Assembly: GCA_964523415.1 (NCBI GenBank) | Contig: CAZFZB010000003.1 | Location: 1 to 64,000 of the forward strand | Source of the DNA: M0108 sp964523415 | GTDB taxonomy: Bacteria > Pseudomonadota > Gammaproteobacteria > Chromatiales > Chromatiaceae | Reading direction: 5' to 3' | Length of the DNA stretch: 64,000 nt | Shown: piece by piece, positions 7,522 to 17,181 of the stretch | Position numbering within the stretch: position 1 is the stretch's first letter | Layout: each line of letters starts with the position of its first letter | The notes under the pieces: generated by a model | What the model was told of the DNA's origin: nothing | The model's database searches: none | Seen by the model: the letters and a program-made list of their open reading frames with translations, nothing else | Program-made: the position numbers and the translations under genes

Positions 7522-8637
7522 CTACGCCTGCCGGGGACTACCAGCCTTCGCCTCGCTCTCCATGGCCGGCAGCGATTGAAGCGCACCAGCGCTACCCCTT
7601 TGCGATCTCATCCGCTCCGAAGGAAGGTCCCCGCCACCTGCCAGGGCATCGCCAATGACCAATAGCGTCAGCCAGGCCTCACCGGGTTCCAGGCCCTTGA
7701 TTTGACGATCGGCGCGAGCACATTCGCCGACGAGCAGGCGCAAACGGGCGAGAGGTAAGCGGCGCAGGGACGATTTCAGGGGCCCCAGGCGATTTTGCCA
7801 AACCCGTTCGGCTTTCAGAAAGGCATCCAAGGCTGGGGTGCCAGAACGTAAGGCAAAGGCGGCGCGGTTCAAGAGTCGGACCTCGCGTGCCAAAACCCAA
7901 AGTATCAAGGACTCGGCCACACCCTCGGCGGCGAGGCCCACCAGGATGCGGTGCATGCGGGTGCGATCCCCCGCCAGGGCGGCATCAGAGACGTCGAAAA
8001 GATCGAAGCGTGAGCTGTCGGCGATAGCACGGCTGAGCTGTTCGGCATTGAGGGGACCCTCCCCGTGGATCAGGACCAGCTTGTCCACCTCCTGGACCGC
8101 GGCAAGCAGATTACCTTCCACCCGTTCGGCGAGCATGGCTGCGACCTCCGGACCAGGCCGCAGGCCCCGGTCGCTCATGCGTTTCCTGATCCAATCCACC
8201 AGCATCTGACCTTCCAGGGGTTTGACCTGGAGAAGCGCCCCGACTCGCTCGACTGACTGAATCCATTTGGCCTGGAGTTCCTGATATTCCAGATTGGGCG
8301 CCAAAATCAAAAGCCGGTTTTCGGGCCTGGGCTGGGCACAGTAAAGCCGCACCGCTTCACTACCCTCGCGTCCGATCTTGCCGGAAGGCAACCTCATCTC
8401 AATGAGCTTACGACTTGAAAAGAGGGACAGGGACTGGGCCGCCACCGTCAGCAGACCCCAGTCGAAGTGCCCATCGATTTCCAGAACCTCCCGTTCCTCA
8501 TAGCCAGTCTCGCGGGCCCTTTGGCGCACAAGACTGGCAGCCTCACCGAATTGAAAGGGCTCGTCGCCGCAGATCATGACCACCGGCGGCAGCCCTTGTT
8601 TCAGGTAGGAGGCTAGCTGGGGATAGGGGATCCGCAT
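7522..8637 (-). CDS. holA: DNA polymerase III subunit delta
   Basis: 371-aa clamp-loader subunit that opens the sliding clamp. Characteristic segments: PPVVMICGDEPFQFGEA near the N-terminus, EGNLLAAVQEVDKL in the AAA+ lid region and a C-terminal helical collar domain. The Ser/Ala/Gly-rich last 30 residues look lineage-specific. It lies 18 bp downstream of lptE in the conserved leuS-lptE-holA order. Confidence 0.95.
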   Translation of the reverse strand: MRIPYPQLASYLKQGLPPVVMICGDEPFQFGEAASLVRQRARETGYEEREVLEIDGHFDWGLLTVAAQSLSLFSSRKLIEMRLPSGKIGREGSEAVRLYCAQPRPENRLLILAPNLEYQELQAKWIQSVERVGALLQVKPLEGQMLVDWIRKRMSDRGLRPGPEVAAMLAERVEGNLLAAVQEVDKLVLIHGEGPLNAEQLSRAIADSSRFDLFDVSDAALAGDRTRMHRILVGLAAEGVAESLILWVLAREVRLLNRAAFALRSGTPALDAFLKAERVWQNRLGPLKSSLRRLPLARLRLLVGECARADRQIKGLEPGEAWLTLLVIGDALAGGGDLPSERMRSQRGSAGALQSLPAMESEAKAGSPRQA

Positions 8638-8655
8638 CAGGCGGACCGTCCCGAA

Positions 8656-9177
8656 CTAGCCGGCAGGCAGGACGGCACGCAACATCGCCAGAATCTGGGT
8701 GGCCGCGTCCTGTGCCATCTCGGCATAGAGGATCTCTGCCTCCAATTGCTTGCCCAGTACCTCCACATCAGCATTTTCGAAGGTACGGGAGATCTCCAGG
8801 GCCCTGGGCTCGACAAGGACCTTGCCTGCAGCGTCCCGGGCATCGAAACGCAGGTTGAACAAGAGTTCGGTAGCGATAATCTTGCCATTGCGATCCAGGG
8901 CACCCACCCTGGAAGTGCGTGTCTCGGACAGGATGCGCACCAGGGAACGGGCATCCTTTGGTGAGGTGGCCTGTTGCACACCCGAGATCTCAAATCTCTC
9001 CCGCAGAATCGCTCCTACCGTGGAACTGCCGGGGGCCTCGACAAAGACCGGGCTGAAATTGGACGGTATTTCCACCGCCCCCCGCAGTTTGAAGCCACAG
9101 GCCGTCACCAGGCACAAGGACAACAACATCGGCACCAGGTACCCCAGACGTCTAGCCTCTAGCCCCATTACGCTCAT
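8656..9177 (-). CDS. lptE: LPS-assembly lipoprotein LptE
   Basis: 173 aa, starting at the ATG that overlaps the leuS stop (ATGA, 9174-9177). Lipoprotein signal peptide ending in a lipobox-like LVTAC before GFKLRG, the typical LptE mature N-terminus. LptE plugs the LptD barrel and helps deliver LPS to the outer leaflet. The window also holds the start of lptD near its right edge. Confidence 0.93.
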   Translation of the reverse strand: MSVMGLEARRLGYLVPMLLSLCLVTACGFKLRGAVEIPSNFSPVFVEAPGSSTVGAILRERFEISGVQQATSPKDARSLVRILSETRTSRVGALDRNGKIIATELLFNLRFDARDAAGKVLVEPRALEISRTFENADVEVLGKQLEAEILYAEMAQDAATQILAMLRAVLPAG

Positions 9178-11720
9178 TTCACCACCAAATTGACCAACTT
9201 GTTGGGGACCAGGATCACCTTGCACACCCGGGCCTCGCCCAGAAAGCGACGCACATTCTCGTTATCCACGGCGGCCCTTTCCACGGTCTGAGGGTCCGCA
9301 TCAGCAGCTACCTGGATCTTGCCCCGCACCTTGCCATTGACCTGGACCACATACTCGAGGGAATCCCGGCGCAAGGCCTCCTCGTCCACGGCCGGCCAGG
9401 GTGCCAAGAGTATGTCGTCCCCCAGGCCTAATTCGCGCCAGAGGTGATGGCTCAGATGAGGTGCGATGGGGGCTAGCAACCTCAACATAATGCTAAGACC
9501 CTCGCGCATCACCGCCCCGCTGGCTGGGCCCCGGTCAAGTTTGTGCAGGCTATTGACCATGGTCATGCAACCCGAAACCACGGTATTGAACTGGTGGCGT
9601 TCGTAATCAAAGAGGGCCTTCTTGAGAGCGGCATGAATTTCATGGCGCACCTCCCCGGGCTCCATGACCCCGCCAAGATCGCGGCCTTCCTGGTGCTCGT
9701 CCAAGGCCAGCGCCCAGACCCGCTTGAGAAACCTGGAGGCCCCCTCCACGCCCTCGTCGTTCCATTCCAGGGACTGTTCGGGAGGAGAGGTGAACATGGT
9801 ATAGAGACGCACGGTATCGGCGCCATAACGATCCGTCAGAACCTGAGGGTCGACCCCGTTATTCTTCGACTTGGACATCTTCTCGACGCCCCCGAACAGA
9901 ACGGGCTGGCCATCACTCTTGAGTCGGCCCCGCATCAATCGGCCCCGCTCGTCCCTCTCGACTTCTACCTCCGCCGGATTGAACCACTGCTTGCGGCCAT
10001 CGGCATCCTCGCGATACCAGGTCTCAGCCACCACCATGCCTTGGGTGAGAAGCTTGGTGAAGGGCTCGTCGCAATCCACCAAGCCCTCGTCACGCATCAG
10101 CTTGTGGAAAAAGCGGGCGTAGAGCAGATGCAGGACGGCGTGCTCGATGCCACCCACGTACTGATCGACGGGCAACCAATAGCGGGCGCGAGCATCCAAC
10201 ATGGCGGTATCGCAATGCGGTGAGCAGTAACGGGCGTAGTACCAGGAGGATTCGAAGAAGGTGTCGAAGGTGTCCGTCTCCCGGATCTCTCCGCCCCCCA
10301 ATTCGGAGAAGGCCGGCATCTTCTTGAGAGGCGAGCCTGAGCCGTCGACAATGACGTCCTCCGGAAGCCGCACTGGCAGCCGGGTCTCGGCGCGCACTTG
10401 GCCATCCGAGGTATGGATCACCGGCAGGGGACAACCCCAATAGCGCTGACGGGAGACGCCCCAGTCCCGCAGACGGAAATTCACCCGACGGCCACCCCGA
10501 CCCCTCTCCTCCAACCAGGTGGCGATGGCGTCACAGGCCCGGGAGAAGTCAAGACCATCGAAGGGGCCAGAGTCCCGCAGGATGCCCTTCTCGGTATAGG
10601 CCCCGGTTTCGATCCCGCAGGGGGAGCCATCGGCGGCAAAGACGACCTGTTTGCGGCTTATGCCGTATTTCTCGGCGAACTCCCAGTCGCGTTGATCATG
10701 GGCGGGGACGGCCATCACGGCCCCAGTACCATAGCCCATGAGGACGAAGTTAGCGGCGTAGATGGGAACTGCCTCGCCAGAGATGGGGTGCAGGGCATCC
10801 AGACCCAGGGCATGGCCCTTTTTCTCCATGGTCTCGATCTCGGCCTCGGAGACCCCCCCCCGGCGGCACTCCTCGATGAAGGCCGCCAGAGCGGGATCGG
10901 TCTCGGCCGCCCGCCGCGCCAAGGGATGTTCGGCGGCCACGGCGACATAGGTCACGCCCATGAGGGTATCGGGACGCGTGGTATAGATGCCGAGCTTCTC
11001 ATCCGAGCCGGCGATACCGAAGTCCATGTGAACACCCACGGAACGGCCGATCCAGTTGCGCTGCATGGCGCGTACCTGGTCCGGCCAGCCATCAAGCCCG
11101 TCGAGGGCATCCAGCAGTTCCTGGGCATAGTCCGTGATACGCACGAACCACTGTTCTATCTCACGCTTCTCTACCGGGGCACCCGAGCGCCAGCCCTTGC
11201 CATCGATGACCTGCTCGTTGGCCAACACGGTGCGATCCACCGGATCCCAGTTCACCATGGACTTGGCGCGGTAGGCCAGACCCTTTTCCATGAGGCGCCC
11301 AAACAGCCACTGCTCCCAACGGTAGTAATCCGGATCACAGGTCGCCAGTTCCCGGTCCCAGTCATAGCCGAAGCCGAGGCTCTTGAGCTGGGACTTCATA
11401 TAGGCAATGTTGGAGAGTGTCCACTGGGAGGGCGGGATGCCGTGCTGGATGGCGGCGTTTTCCGCTGGCAGCCCAAAGGCGTCCCAGCCCATGGGTTGCA
11501 GGACGTTTTTGCCTAGCATGCGCTGGTAGCGGGCGATGACGTCGGCTATGGTGTAGTTGCGCACATGGCCCATATGGAGCTTCCCCGAGGGATAGGGGAA
11601 CATGGCCAGGCAGTAGAATTTTTCACGGCTAGGGTCTTCCACCGCTTTGAAGGACTGAGCTTGTTCCCAGTAAGCCTGGGCGGCCGCCTCGATGGCGCGC
11701 GGGTCGTATTCTTGTCGCAT
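9174..11720 (-). CDS. leuS: Leucyl-tRNA synthetase
   Basis: 848-aa class I synthetase that charges tRNA-Leu. Catalytic signatures are present: HMGH within PSGKLHMGHVRNYT near residues 40-55, and KMSKS (VEKMSKSKNNGVDP) late in the sequence, with an editing domain between and a C-terminal anticodon domain ending NLVVK. Length matches bacterial LeuRS. First gene of leuS-lptE-holA; aroG-type DAHP synthase ends 27 bp upstream. Confidence 0.98.
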   Translation of the reverse strand: MRQEYDPRAIEAAAQAYWEQAQSFKAVEDPSREKFYCLAMFPYPSGKLHMGHVRNYTIADVIARYQRMLGKNVLQPMGWDAFGLPAENAAIQHGIPPSQWTLSNIAYMKSQLKSLGFGYDWDRELATCDPDYYRWEQWLFGRLMEKGLAYRAKSMVNWDPVDRTVLANEQVIDGKGWRSGAPVEKREIEQWFVRITDYAQELLDALDGLDGWPDQVRAMQRNWIGRSVGVHMDFGIAGSDEKLGIYTTRPDTLMGVTYVAVAAEHPLARRAAETDPALAAFIEECRRGGVSEAEIETMEKKGHALGLDALHPISGEAVPIYAANFVLMGYGTGAVMAVPAHDQRDWEFAEKYGISRKQVVFAADGSPCGIETGAYTEKGILRDSGPFDGLDFSRACDAIATWLEERGRGGRRVNFRLRDWGVSRQRYWGCPLPVIHTSDGQVRAETRLPVRLPEDVIVDGSGSPLKKMPAFSELGGGEIRETDTFDTFFESSWYYARYCSPHCDTAMLDARARYWLPVDQYVGGIEHAVLHLLYARFFHKLMRDEGLVDCDEPFTKLLTQGMVVAETWYREDADGRKQWFNPAEVEVERDERGRLMRGRLKSDGQPVLFGGVEKMSKSKNNGVDPQVLTDRYGADTVRLYTMFTSPPEQSLEWNDEGVEGASRFLKRVWALALDEHQEGRDLGGVMEPGEVRHEIHAALKKALFDYERHQFNTVVSGCMTMVNSLHKLDRGPASGAVMREGLSIMLRLLAPIAPHLSHHLWRELGLGDDILLAPWPAVDEEALRRDSLEYVVQVNGKVRGKIQVAADADPQTVERAAVDNENVRRFLGEARVCKVILVPNKLVNLVVK

Positions 11721-11747
11721 GGATCGGCCTTCTTTGGAACCGAATGA

Positions 11748-12806
11748 TCAGGATGCCGCGCGGCGGCGGCGGACGGCCTCGGCGAGTTCCTCCAATAGGG
11801 GTTCGGTATCATCCCAGCCGATACAGGCATCGGTAATGCTCTGGCCATAGGTCAATTCGGTATCGGGGTGCCAGTCCTGACGACCCCCCACCAGATGGCT
11901 CTCGATCATGGCGCCCATGATCCGCTGGTCCCCCCGGGCGACCTGGCCAGCGACGTCACGGCCTACATCGACCTGCTTCTGTGGCTTCTTGCGACTGTTG
12001 GCGTGGCTGAAATCGATCATGAGGCGGGGGCGCAGACCCGCATCCTCCATCTCCTCCGCCGCCATATTGACGCTTTCGGTATCGTAATTCGGCCGGGCGC
12101 CCCCGCGCAGGATCACATGGGTATCCAGATTGCCGGTGGTAGCGAAGATGGCGGAGCGGCCCTCTTTGGTAACGGACAGGAAATGGTGAGGATGCGCCGC
12201 CGCATGCATGGCATCCAGGGCGATGCGCAGGCTGCCGCTCGTGGCATTCTTAAAGCCCACGGGGCAGGATAACCCCGACGACAATTCGCGATGGCCCTGG
12301 CTCTCGGTCGTGCGGGCGCCGATGGCGCCCCAGCTTATCAGGTCAGCAATGTATTGGGGGCTGATGAGATCAAGGAACTCGGTCCCCGCCGGGATCCCCA
12401 GCCCGTTGATATCCACGAGCAGGGAACGGGCCAGCTTAAGGCCCTCGTTGATCTCGAAACTGCCATCCAGGTGTGGATCGTTGATGAGCCCCTTCCAGCC
12501 AACCGTGGTGCGCGGCTTCTCAAAATAGACGCGCATAACGATCAGCAACTCCTTCTGGAGGCGGTCGCGTACTGGCAGGAGTCGTTCGGCGTAGTCCCGG
12601 GCCGCGGTGACATCATGAACCGAGCAGGGACCCACCACGACCAGCAGGCGGTCGTCCTCGTCGTGGAGAATGTCGCGGATGGCGCGTCGGGTATGATGGA
12701 CAGTTGCGGAGATGGCATCTGTCAGCGGGTATAGCCGGATCAGATCCTCCGGGGATATCAACTGCTTCATAGCGCGGATGCGTAAATCGTCGGTCTCGTA
12801 GCGCAT
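11748..12806 (-). CDS. aroG: 3-deoxy-7-phosphoheptulonate synthase (DAHP synthase, type I)
   Basis: 352 aa. First step of the shikimate pathway: condenses PEP with erythrose 4-phosphate. Conserved segments include VVVGPCSVHD, RVYFEKPRTTVGWKGL, GARTTESQGHRELSSGL and MIDFSHANSRK, which carry the substrate and metal ligands. The sequence does not let me decide which aromatic amino acid inhibits it, so aroG as opposed to aroF or aroH is provisional. Confidence 0.93.
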   Translation of the reverse strand: MRYETDDLRIRAMKQLISPEDLIRLYPLTDAISATVHHTRRAIRDILHDEDDRLLVVVGPCSVHDVTAARDYAERLLPVRDRLQKELLIVMRVYFEKPRTTVGWKGLINDPHLDGSFEINEGLKLARSLLVDINGLGIPAGTEFLDLISPQYIADLISWGAIGARTTESQGHRELSSGLSCPVGFKNATSGSLRIALDAMHAAAHPHHFLSVTKEGRSAIFATTGNLDTHVILRGGARPNYDTESVNMAAEEMEDAGLRPRLMIDFSHANSRKKPQKQVDVGRDVAGQVARGDQRIMGAMIESHLVGGRQDWHPDTELTYGQSITDACIGWDDTEPLLEELAEAVRRRRAAS

Positions 12807-13217
12807 GGGTGTCTCGTCTAAGGGAGGATACGGGCACTGGCGGCGAGGGCCAGGACATGATTCTCTACAGGGGCCAAAGGCGCTATCTTACGCCGTAATA
12901 TCCGGGGCGAAAAAACCCTTTGGCGGGCAGCTCGGGGGCGCCAGGATCCCGAAGGCCGTCGACACCCCCCAATATGCAGTACATTCCGGGCCAAGTGACC
13001 CTTCATCGTCAGTAATCCAGGATGGTTGCAGCCGGTTACGGAGTCGCCATATCCGTTGGGCCGTGACAGCCTCTGACCCGGCCCCCGGCGCCCTTACCAT
13101 GACCTGAGGGCCCCTCACCCGGAGACTCTAGGCCAGGGAGGGACGCGCACCCCCAGTCACCGCCCCCCGATGGTCTGGTAGCTGATAACACCTGACGGCA
13201 ACTTTGGAGCAAACCTC
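12807..13217. other. Divergent intergenic region
   Basis: 411 bp between the divergent DAHP synthase and META-domain genes. No supported gene, tRNA or clear terminator. Presumably it holds promoters for both; a GGAG ribosome-binding site lies just before the META gene. Confidence 0.5.
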
Positions 13218-14006
13218 ATGCCTTCGAAAATTTTCGCTCTTCTTACCCTGACCACCCTCCCTGCCTGGATAGGAGGCGGGACCCTGCTGGCGGGGGAGAC
13301 CCCGCCTGCACTGACGGCAACTGGCTGGTTGTGGCAACAAACCCAGATGAAGGATTCTGACCTCATACGTCCTAGCCAACCAGGAAACTATCACCTGCGC
13401 TTTCGTGAGGATGGCACCCTCGCCATTCAGGCCGACTGCAACCAGGCCCAGGGTCGCTACGAGATCGAGGAGCACCGCCTGCACATTGAACTAGGACCCA
13501 TGACCCTCATGGCCTGCGGTGAGACCTCCCTGGGCGACCGCTTCCTGGCAAATCTGAACGGGGCCAATGGCTACCATGTCCAGGACGGCAACCTCTTCAT
13601 CGATCTGAGACTCGACAGCGGCACCATGAAATTCAGCCCCCAGAATCCGGAACTGGTAGGCACCCATTGGCAGGTAACGGGCTACAACAATGGTCGGGGG
13701 GCGCTGGAGGGCGTCCGTGACGGCCCCAAGTTGCATCTCACCTTCGGGGCAGGGGGTAACTTGGCCGGCTCGGCGGGATGCAACCAGTTCACCGCCTCCT
13801 TTGCCACCAACGGCGACCGGATCACCATAGGCCCAGCCCTGTCAACCCGCATCTTCTGCCAGGACCCACCAGGGGTCATGGAGCAGGAGACCGCCTTCCT
13901 TACCGCACTCCCCAAGGCCTCGCGTTTCGAGCAGACCGGTGATCGGCTGGAGATACGGATGGCGGATGATGCCCTGGTGGTCACCCTGGTCAGATTGCCG
14001 GATTAA
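13218..14006 (+). CDS. Secreted protein with two META/HslJ-like domains
   Basis: 262 aa with an N-terminal signal peptide. Two copies of a META-type domain can be seen: residues about 30-140 (containing QADCNQAQGRYEI, METLMACG-like TLMACGE) and about 145-260 (GTHWQVTGYNN, AGSAGCNQFTASF, TRIFC). The GCNQ/DCNQ plus later Cys pattern is the family hallmark, as in HslJ of E. coli. META proteins are periplasmic or lipoprotein-like; HslJ is linked to novobiocin and heat stress, but no molecular role is known. GGAG lies upstream of the ATG. Confidence 0.85.
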   Translation: MPSKIFALLTLTTLPAWIGGGTLLAGETPPALTATGWLWQQTQMKDSDLIRPSQPGNYHLRFREDGTLAIQADCNQAQGRYEIEEHRLHIELGPMTLMACGETSLGDRFLANLNGANGYHVQDGNLFIDLRLDSGTMKFSPQNPELVGTHWQVTGYNNGRGALEGVRDGPKLHLTFGAGGNLAGSAGCNQFTASFATNGDRITIGPALSTRIFCQDPPGVMEQETAFLTALPKASRFEQTGDRLEIRMADDALVVTLVRLPD

Positions 14007-14027
14007 TGGCTGATTGAGCAGGGAGAC

Positions 14028-14825
14028 TCAAGGTTCGGGATTATTCCCGCTCGCGGGACGACGTCGGTAGAGGCCCAGCAGGAAGAGGCCGATACCCAGA
14101 GCGGCGGCAATATGTTTGAGGCTATGTCCGCTGATGAAATGCGTGAAATGGAGGATGGACTTGTCCAGGAATTCGAACAGCTTCGCCAGGCCATAAGAGG
14201 CCAACAGGCCCCAGAGGTACCAGACCGGTCGCAACAAGGGGCGATAGGTTAAGGCAATAAAGGGTATGAGAAGCATGGGCAGAAACTGCACCAGCACATA
14301 GGGCCGCAGATCGCCCCCATCCCCAACGTCAGTGAAGCGCCAGTAGGCGATGGACCCCATACCAAACGCGATCAGCGGTGCCAGGAGGCGGATACCCCAT
14401 CGGGGTTCGATGTACTCACCGATAATGATGGCCAGGAAGGCCATAAAGGCGATGGTCATGGCAAGCCGATCCCAAAGGAGCGTCGCGTCCGCAGGCCACA
14501 GGTGGTAGTAACCCGAGGTCGGAAACAACAAGGCGGTCCCGGCAAAATACAGCAGATAAGCGGGACGCAGCACGGGGAGAGCGCCAGCAGGGACGCTACG
14601 GCGCAGGGCAAAGAGACCAGCCACTCCGACCAGGAAAAAAGGCAGGTTGGAGAGTGTATCGAGGCTACGCGGAATGCCCCAGTAGGAACGTTGATCCGCG
14701 AAGTCATGGTAAGCGGCTGACTGAGGAATAGGACCATAGATGATCATGGCGAAAATCGCTGTCAAGGTCACGCCCAGCATGACCAGCAGCCTGGGATCAG
14801 GGTTCTTTATTACTTTCCTGAACAT
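14028..14825 (-). CDS. Ceramidase-like CREST-superfamily membrane hydrolase
   Basis: 265 aa, seven hydrophobic helices. I took the ATG at 14823-14825 because GAGGA precedes it; an ATG 30 nt upstream lacks a ribosome-binding site. CREST-family metal-site residues appear in the right order: S104 and H108 (SGYYH), D119 in the next helix, and H234 and H238 (GHSLKH) in the last helix. Alkaline ceramidases and related amidases use this Ser/His/Asp zinc site inside the membrane. The bacterial substrate is unknown; ceramide itself is not established. It is the only minus-strand gene in this block. Confidence 0.78.
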   Translation of the reverse strand: MFRKVIKNPDPRLLVMLGVTLTAIFAMIIYGPIPQSAAYHDFADQRSYWGIPRSLDTLSNLPFFLVGVAGLFALRRSVPAGALPVLRPAYLLYFAGTALLFPTSGYYHLWPADATLLWDRLAMTIAFMAFLAIIIGEYIEPRWGIRLLAPLIAFGMGSIAYWRFTDVGDGGDLRPYVLVQFLPMLLIPFIALTYRPLLRPVWYLWGLLASYGLAKLFEFLDKSILHFTHFISGHSLKHIAAALGIGLFLLGLYRRRPASGNNPEP

Positions 14826-15252
14826 GGTTGTTAGGTTCCTCGATCTGGGGCCCATCTGGAGGAAGCCCTAGCCCCTGTTGGCACAGGATCCCTATCCTAA
14901 GATCTACGGCTTAGCTTGCTTGAAACGGTACTTTATAGACGGCGCCGGAGCGCCTTCATGAATGAATCCAGGCTGCTGCCTTAGGCGGTTCCGGTACCCA
15001 CGACTGGGAAGGTTACGAACCACCGGGCCGGACGCGACGGGAATGATTCTACCATCACCCTCAACGGAGTTTGGTCGCGTGAGGCCATACTCCGACTCCT
15101 GGCCATTCCCCCGAGCCCCAGGATTCCTTGTTGCAGGGATGCGATGTTATGCTGAACGACACTCGGAGGTTCCAGCCCCTGGACACTTTTGACTCCTCCA
15201 GGCCGGGTCGTACAAAGCCGGCCCTTTCCGCCCCTATCCCGATGAAAACGCC
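14826..15252. other. Divergent intergenic region
   Basis: 427 bp between the divergent CREST-hydrolase and SLC13 permease genes. Short reading frames occur but none has a good start or family resemblance. I see no terminator or RNA gene. Confidence 0.5.
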
Positions 15253-17085
15253 ATGACTCCAGAACTGATGGTGGTTCTCCTCCTGCTGGCCGCGGCAATC
15301 GTCATGTTTGCCCTCAACCGGCCCCGGGCGGACGCCGTCGCCCTGATGATGATGCTGGCCCTGCCCTTCACCGGTATCCTGACGATTGGCGAGGCCATCG
15401 CTGGCTTCAGTAATTCCAACATCGTGCTCATTGGTGCCATGTTCGTGGTCGGCGAGGCACTGGCGAGAACCGGTGTCGCCAAGGGTGTGGGCGACTGGCT
15501 GGCTGACCGGGGTGGCAGCAGCGCTTGGTTACTGACCCTGCTCATCATGTTGGCGGTGGGCTTGCTCGGTTCCCTCATGAGTAGCACGGGGGTCGTAGCC
15601 ATCTTCATCCCGGTCGTGCTGCGTATTGCCGACCGGACCGGGATCGACCCCGCCAAACTCCTCATGCCCATGGCCTATGCCGCCTTGGTCAGCGGTATGC
15701 TGACCCTGGTTGCCACCTCACCCAATCTAATCATCAACTACGAACTGGTGCGCTCCGGCGCAGAGGGCCTCAGCTTTTTTAGCTTTACCCCCTTTGGCCT
15801 GCCCATTCTGGTAGTGACTATCCTCTATATGCTGGTGGCACGGCGCTGGCTACGCTCGACCCGGTCGGAAGGGACCGAGGAGCGGCCCCAACCGGGTATG
15901 ATGGATTGGATCGACCGCTACGATCTCACAAATCGCGAGTATCGGGTGCGTGTCCTGCCGGGTTCCTCCCTGCTGAAGCAGCCACTGGGCGAGATCGATC
16001 TCGCCCAGAAGATTGGGGTAAGGGTACTGCTCATCGAGCGCGGAACCGGAACCTCCCGAAGGGTTCTGGCACGTTCGCCGGAGACCATCCTGGAGGTGAA
16101 TGACATCCTGTTATTGGATGCCGACAGCGAACGGGGGGATGTGGAGGCCCTCAGCGCCCGCTACCAGGTCGAGGTGTTGCCCCGTTCCCAGCGTTATTTC
16201 ATCGATAAATTCGATGACGTCGGCTTGATAGAGGTCATGGTCCCCCAAGAGTCTCAACTCGTCGATATGACGGTGGCCGAGGCCATGGACCTGACCGACG
16301 CCCAGTTGACGGTGGTCGGCCTACGCCAGGGCCGCTATCCCCACCCACCCTACGGCATCCGCGAGGAGGTCCTACGAGGAGGCGACACCTTGCTCCTGGC
16401 CGGGCCCTGGAAGCCCCTTCGCCAACTCCAGAAGAGCGGCAACGACCTGGTTGCCCTGAATCTCCCCAAGGAATTCGATGAAGTCCTGCCCGCGGCCAAT
16501 AAGGCCCCTCACGCCCTCCTGATCTTGATCCTGACGGTGTCCCTCATGGCCTTCGGCATCATCCCCAATGTTCACGCCGCACTCATTGGTGCCTTCCTTA
16601 TGGGTGCCTTCGGCTGCATCAAGATCGGCAAGGCCTACCGGGCCATCCAGTGGAAGACCCTGGTCATGATCGTGGGCATGATGCCCTTTGCCCTGGCCCT
16701 GGAACGGACCGGTGGTGTCGATCTGGCGGCCAATGCCCTGGTGCAGGGGTTGGGAGGGGCACATCCCATTATCATCCTTGGCGTCCTCTTCAGCCTTACG
16801 GTCATGACCGGCCTCTTTATCGTCAATACCGCCAATGCCGTCCTGCTCATCCCTATTGCCCTGGCGGTCGCCCATAACCTGGGAGCCTCGCCCTATCCCT
16901 TTGCCATGATCGTGGCCCTCGGCGCATCCGCCACCTTCATGACTCCAATTTCCCCCATCAACATCCTGGTCCAAAGCAAGGGTAACTATGGATTCATAGA
17001 CTTTGTCCGTTTCGGTTTGCCCCTGACCTTCATCATTGGCGTCACAGCGGCGCTCATGGTGCCCTGGTTGTTACCCTTATACTAA
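15253..17085 (+). CDS. SLC13/DASS-type permease with two RCK_C (TrkA-C) domains
   Basis: 610-aa transporter with two hydrophobic halves (about residues 1-200 and 420-610) flanking a soluble insert. The insert (about 220-400) has two TrkA-C-like modules (for example VLPGSSLLKQPLGEIDL and EVMVPQESQLVDMTVAEA), as in the divalent-anion:Na+ symporter group. Each half carries a conserved hairpin signature (SPNLIIN and FMTPISPINILV). Substrate unknown: sulfate, di/tricarboxylates or other anions are possible. Confidence 0.88.
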   Translation: MTPELMVVLLLLAAAIVMFALNRPRADAVALMMMLALPFTGILTIGEAIAGFSNSNIVLIGAMFVVGEALARTGVAKGVGDWLADRGGSSAWLLTLLIMLAVGLLGSLMSSTGVVAIFIPVVLRIADRTGIDPAKLLMPMAYAALVSGMLTLVATSPNLIINYELVRSGAEGLSFFSFTPFGLPILVVTILYMLVARRWLRSTRSEGTEERPQPGMMDWIDRYDLTNREYRVRVLPGSSLLKQPLGEIDLAQKIGVRVLLIERGTGTSRRVLARSPETILEVNDILLLDADSERGDVEALSARYQVEVLPRSQRYFIDKFDDVGLIEVMVPQESQLVDMTVAEAMDLTDAQLTVVGLRQGRYPHPPYGIREEVLRGGDTLLLAGPWKPLRQLQKSGNDLVALNLPKEFDEVLPAANKAPHALLILILTVSLMAFGIIPNVHAALIGAFLMGAFGCIKIGKAYRAIQWKTLVMIVGMMPFALALERTGGVDLAANALVQGLGGAHPIIILGVLFSLTVMTGLFIVNTANAVLLIPIALAVAHNLGASPYPFAMIVALGASATFMTPISPINILVQSKGNYGFIDFVRFGLPLTFIIGVTAALMVPWLLPLY

Positions 17086-17181
17086 TTTTCATCCAGGGCT
17101 TTCATCCAGGACCTGGTTACCGGCACGGGCCACCCCTGCGCTAACACACTACATTCATCCCTAACCCCGGAACTCAATTTC

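Noticed and set aside
10398..11516. 372-codon plus-strand frame opposite leuS
   Set aside because: Shadow of leuS codon bias; composition unlike a real protein.
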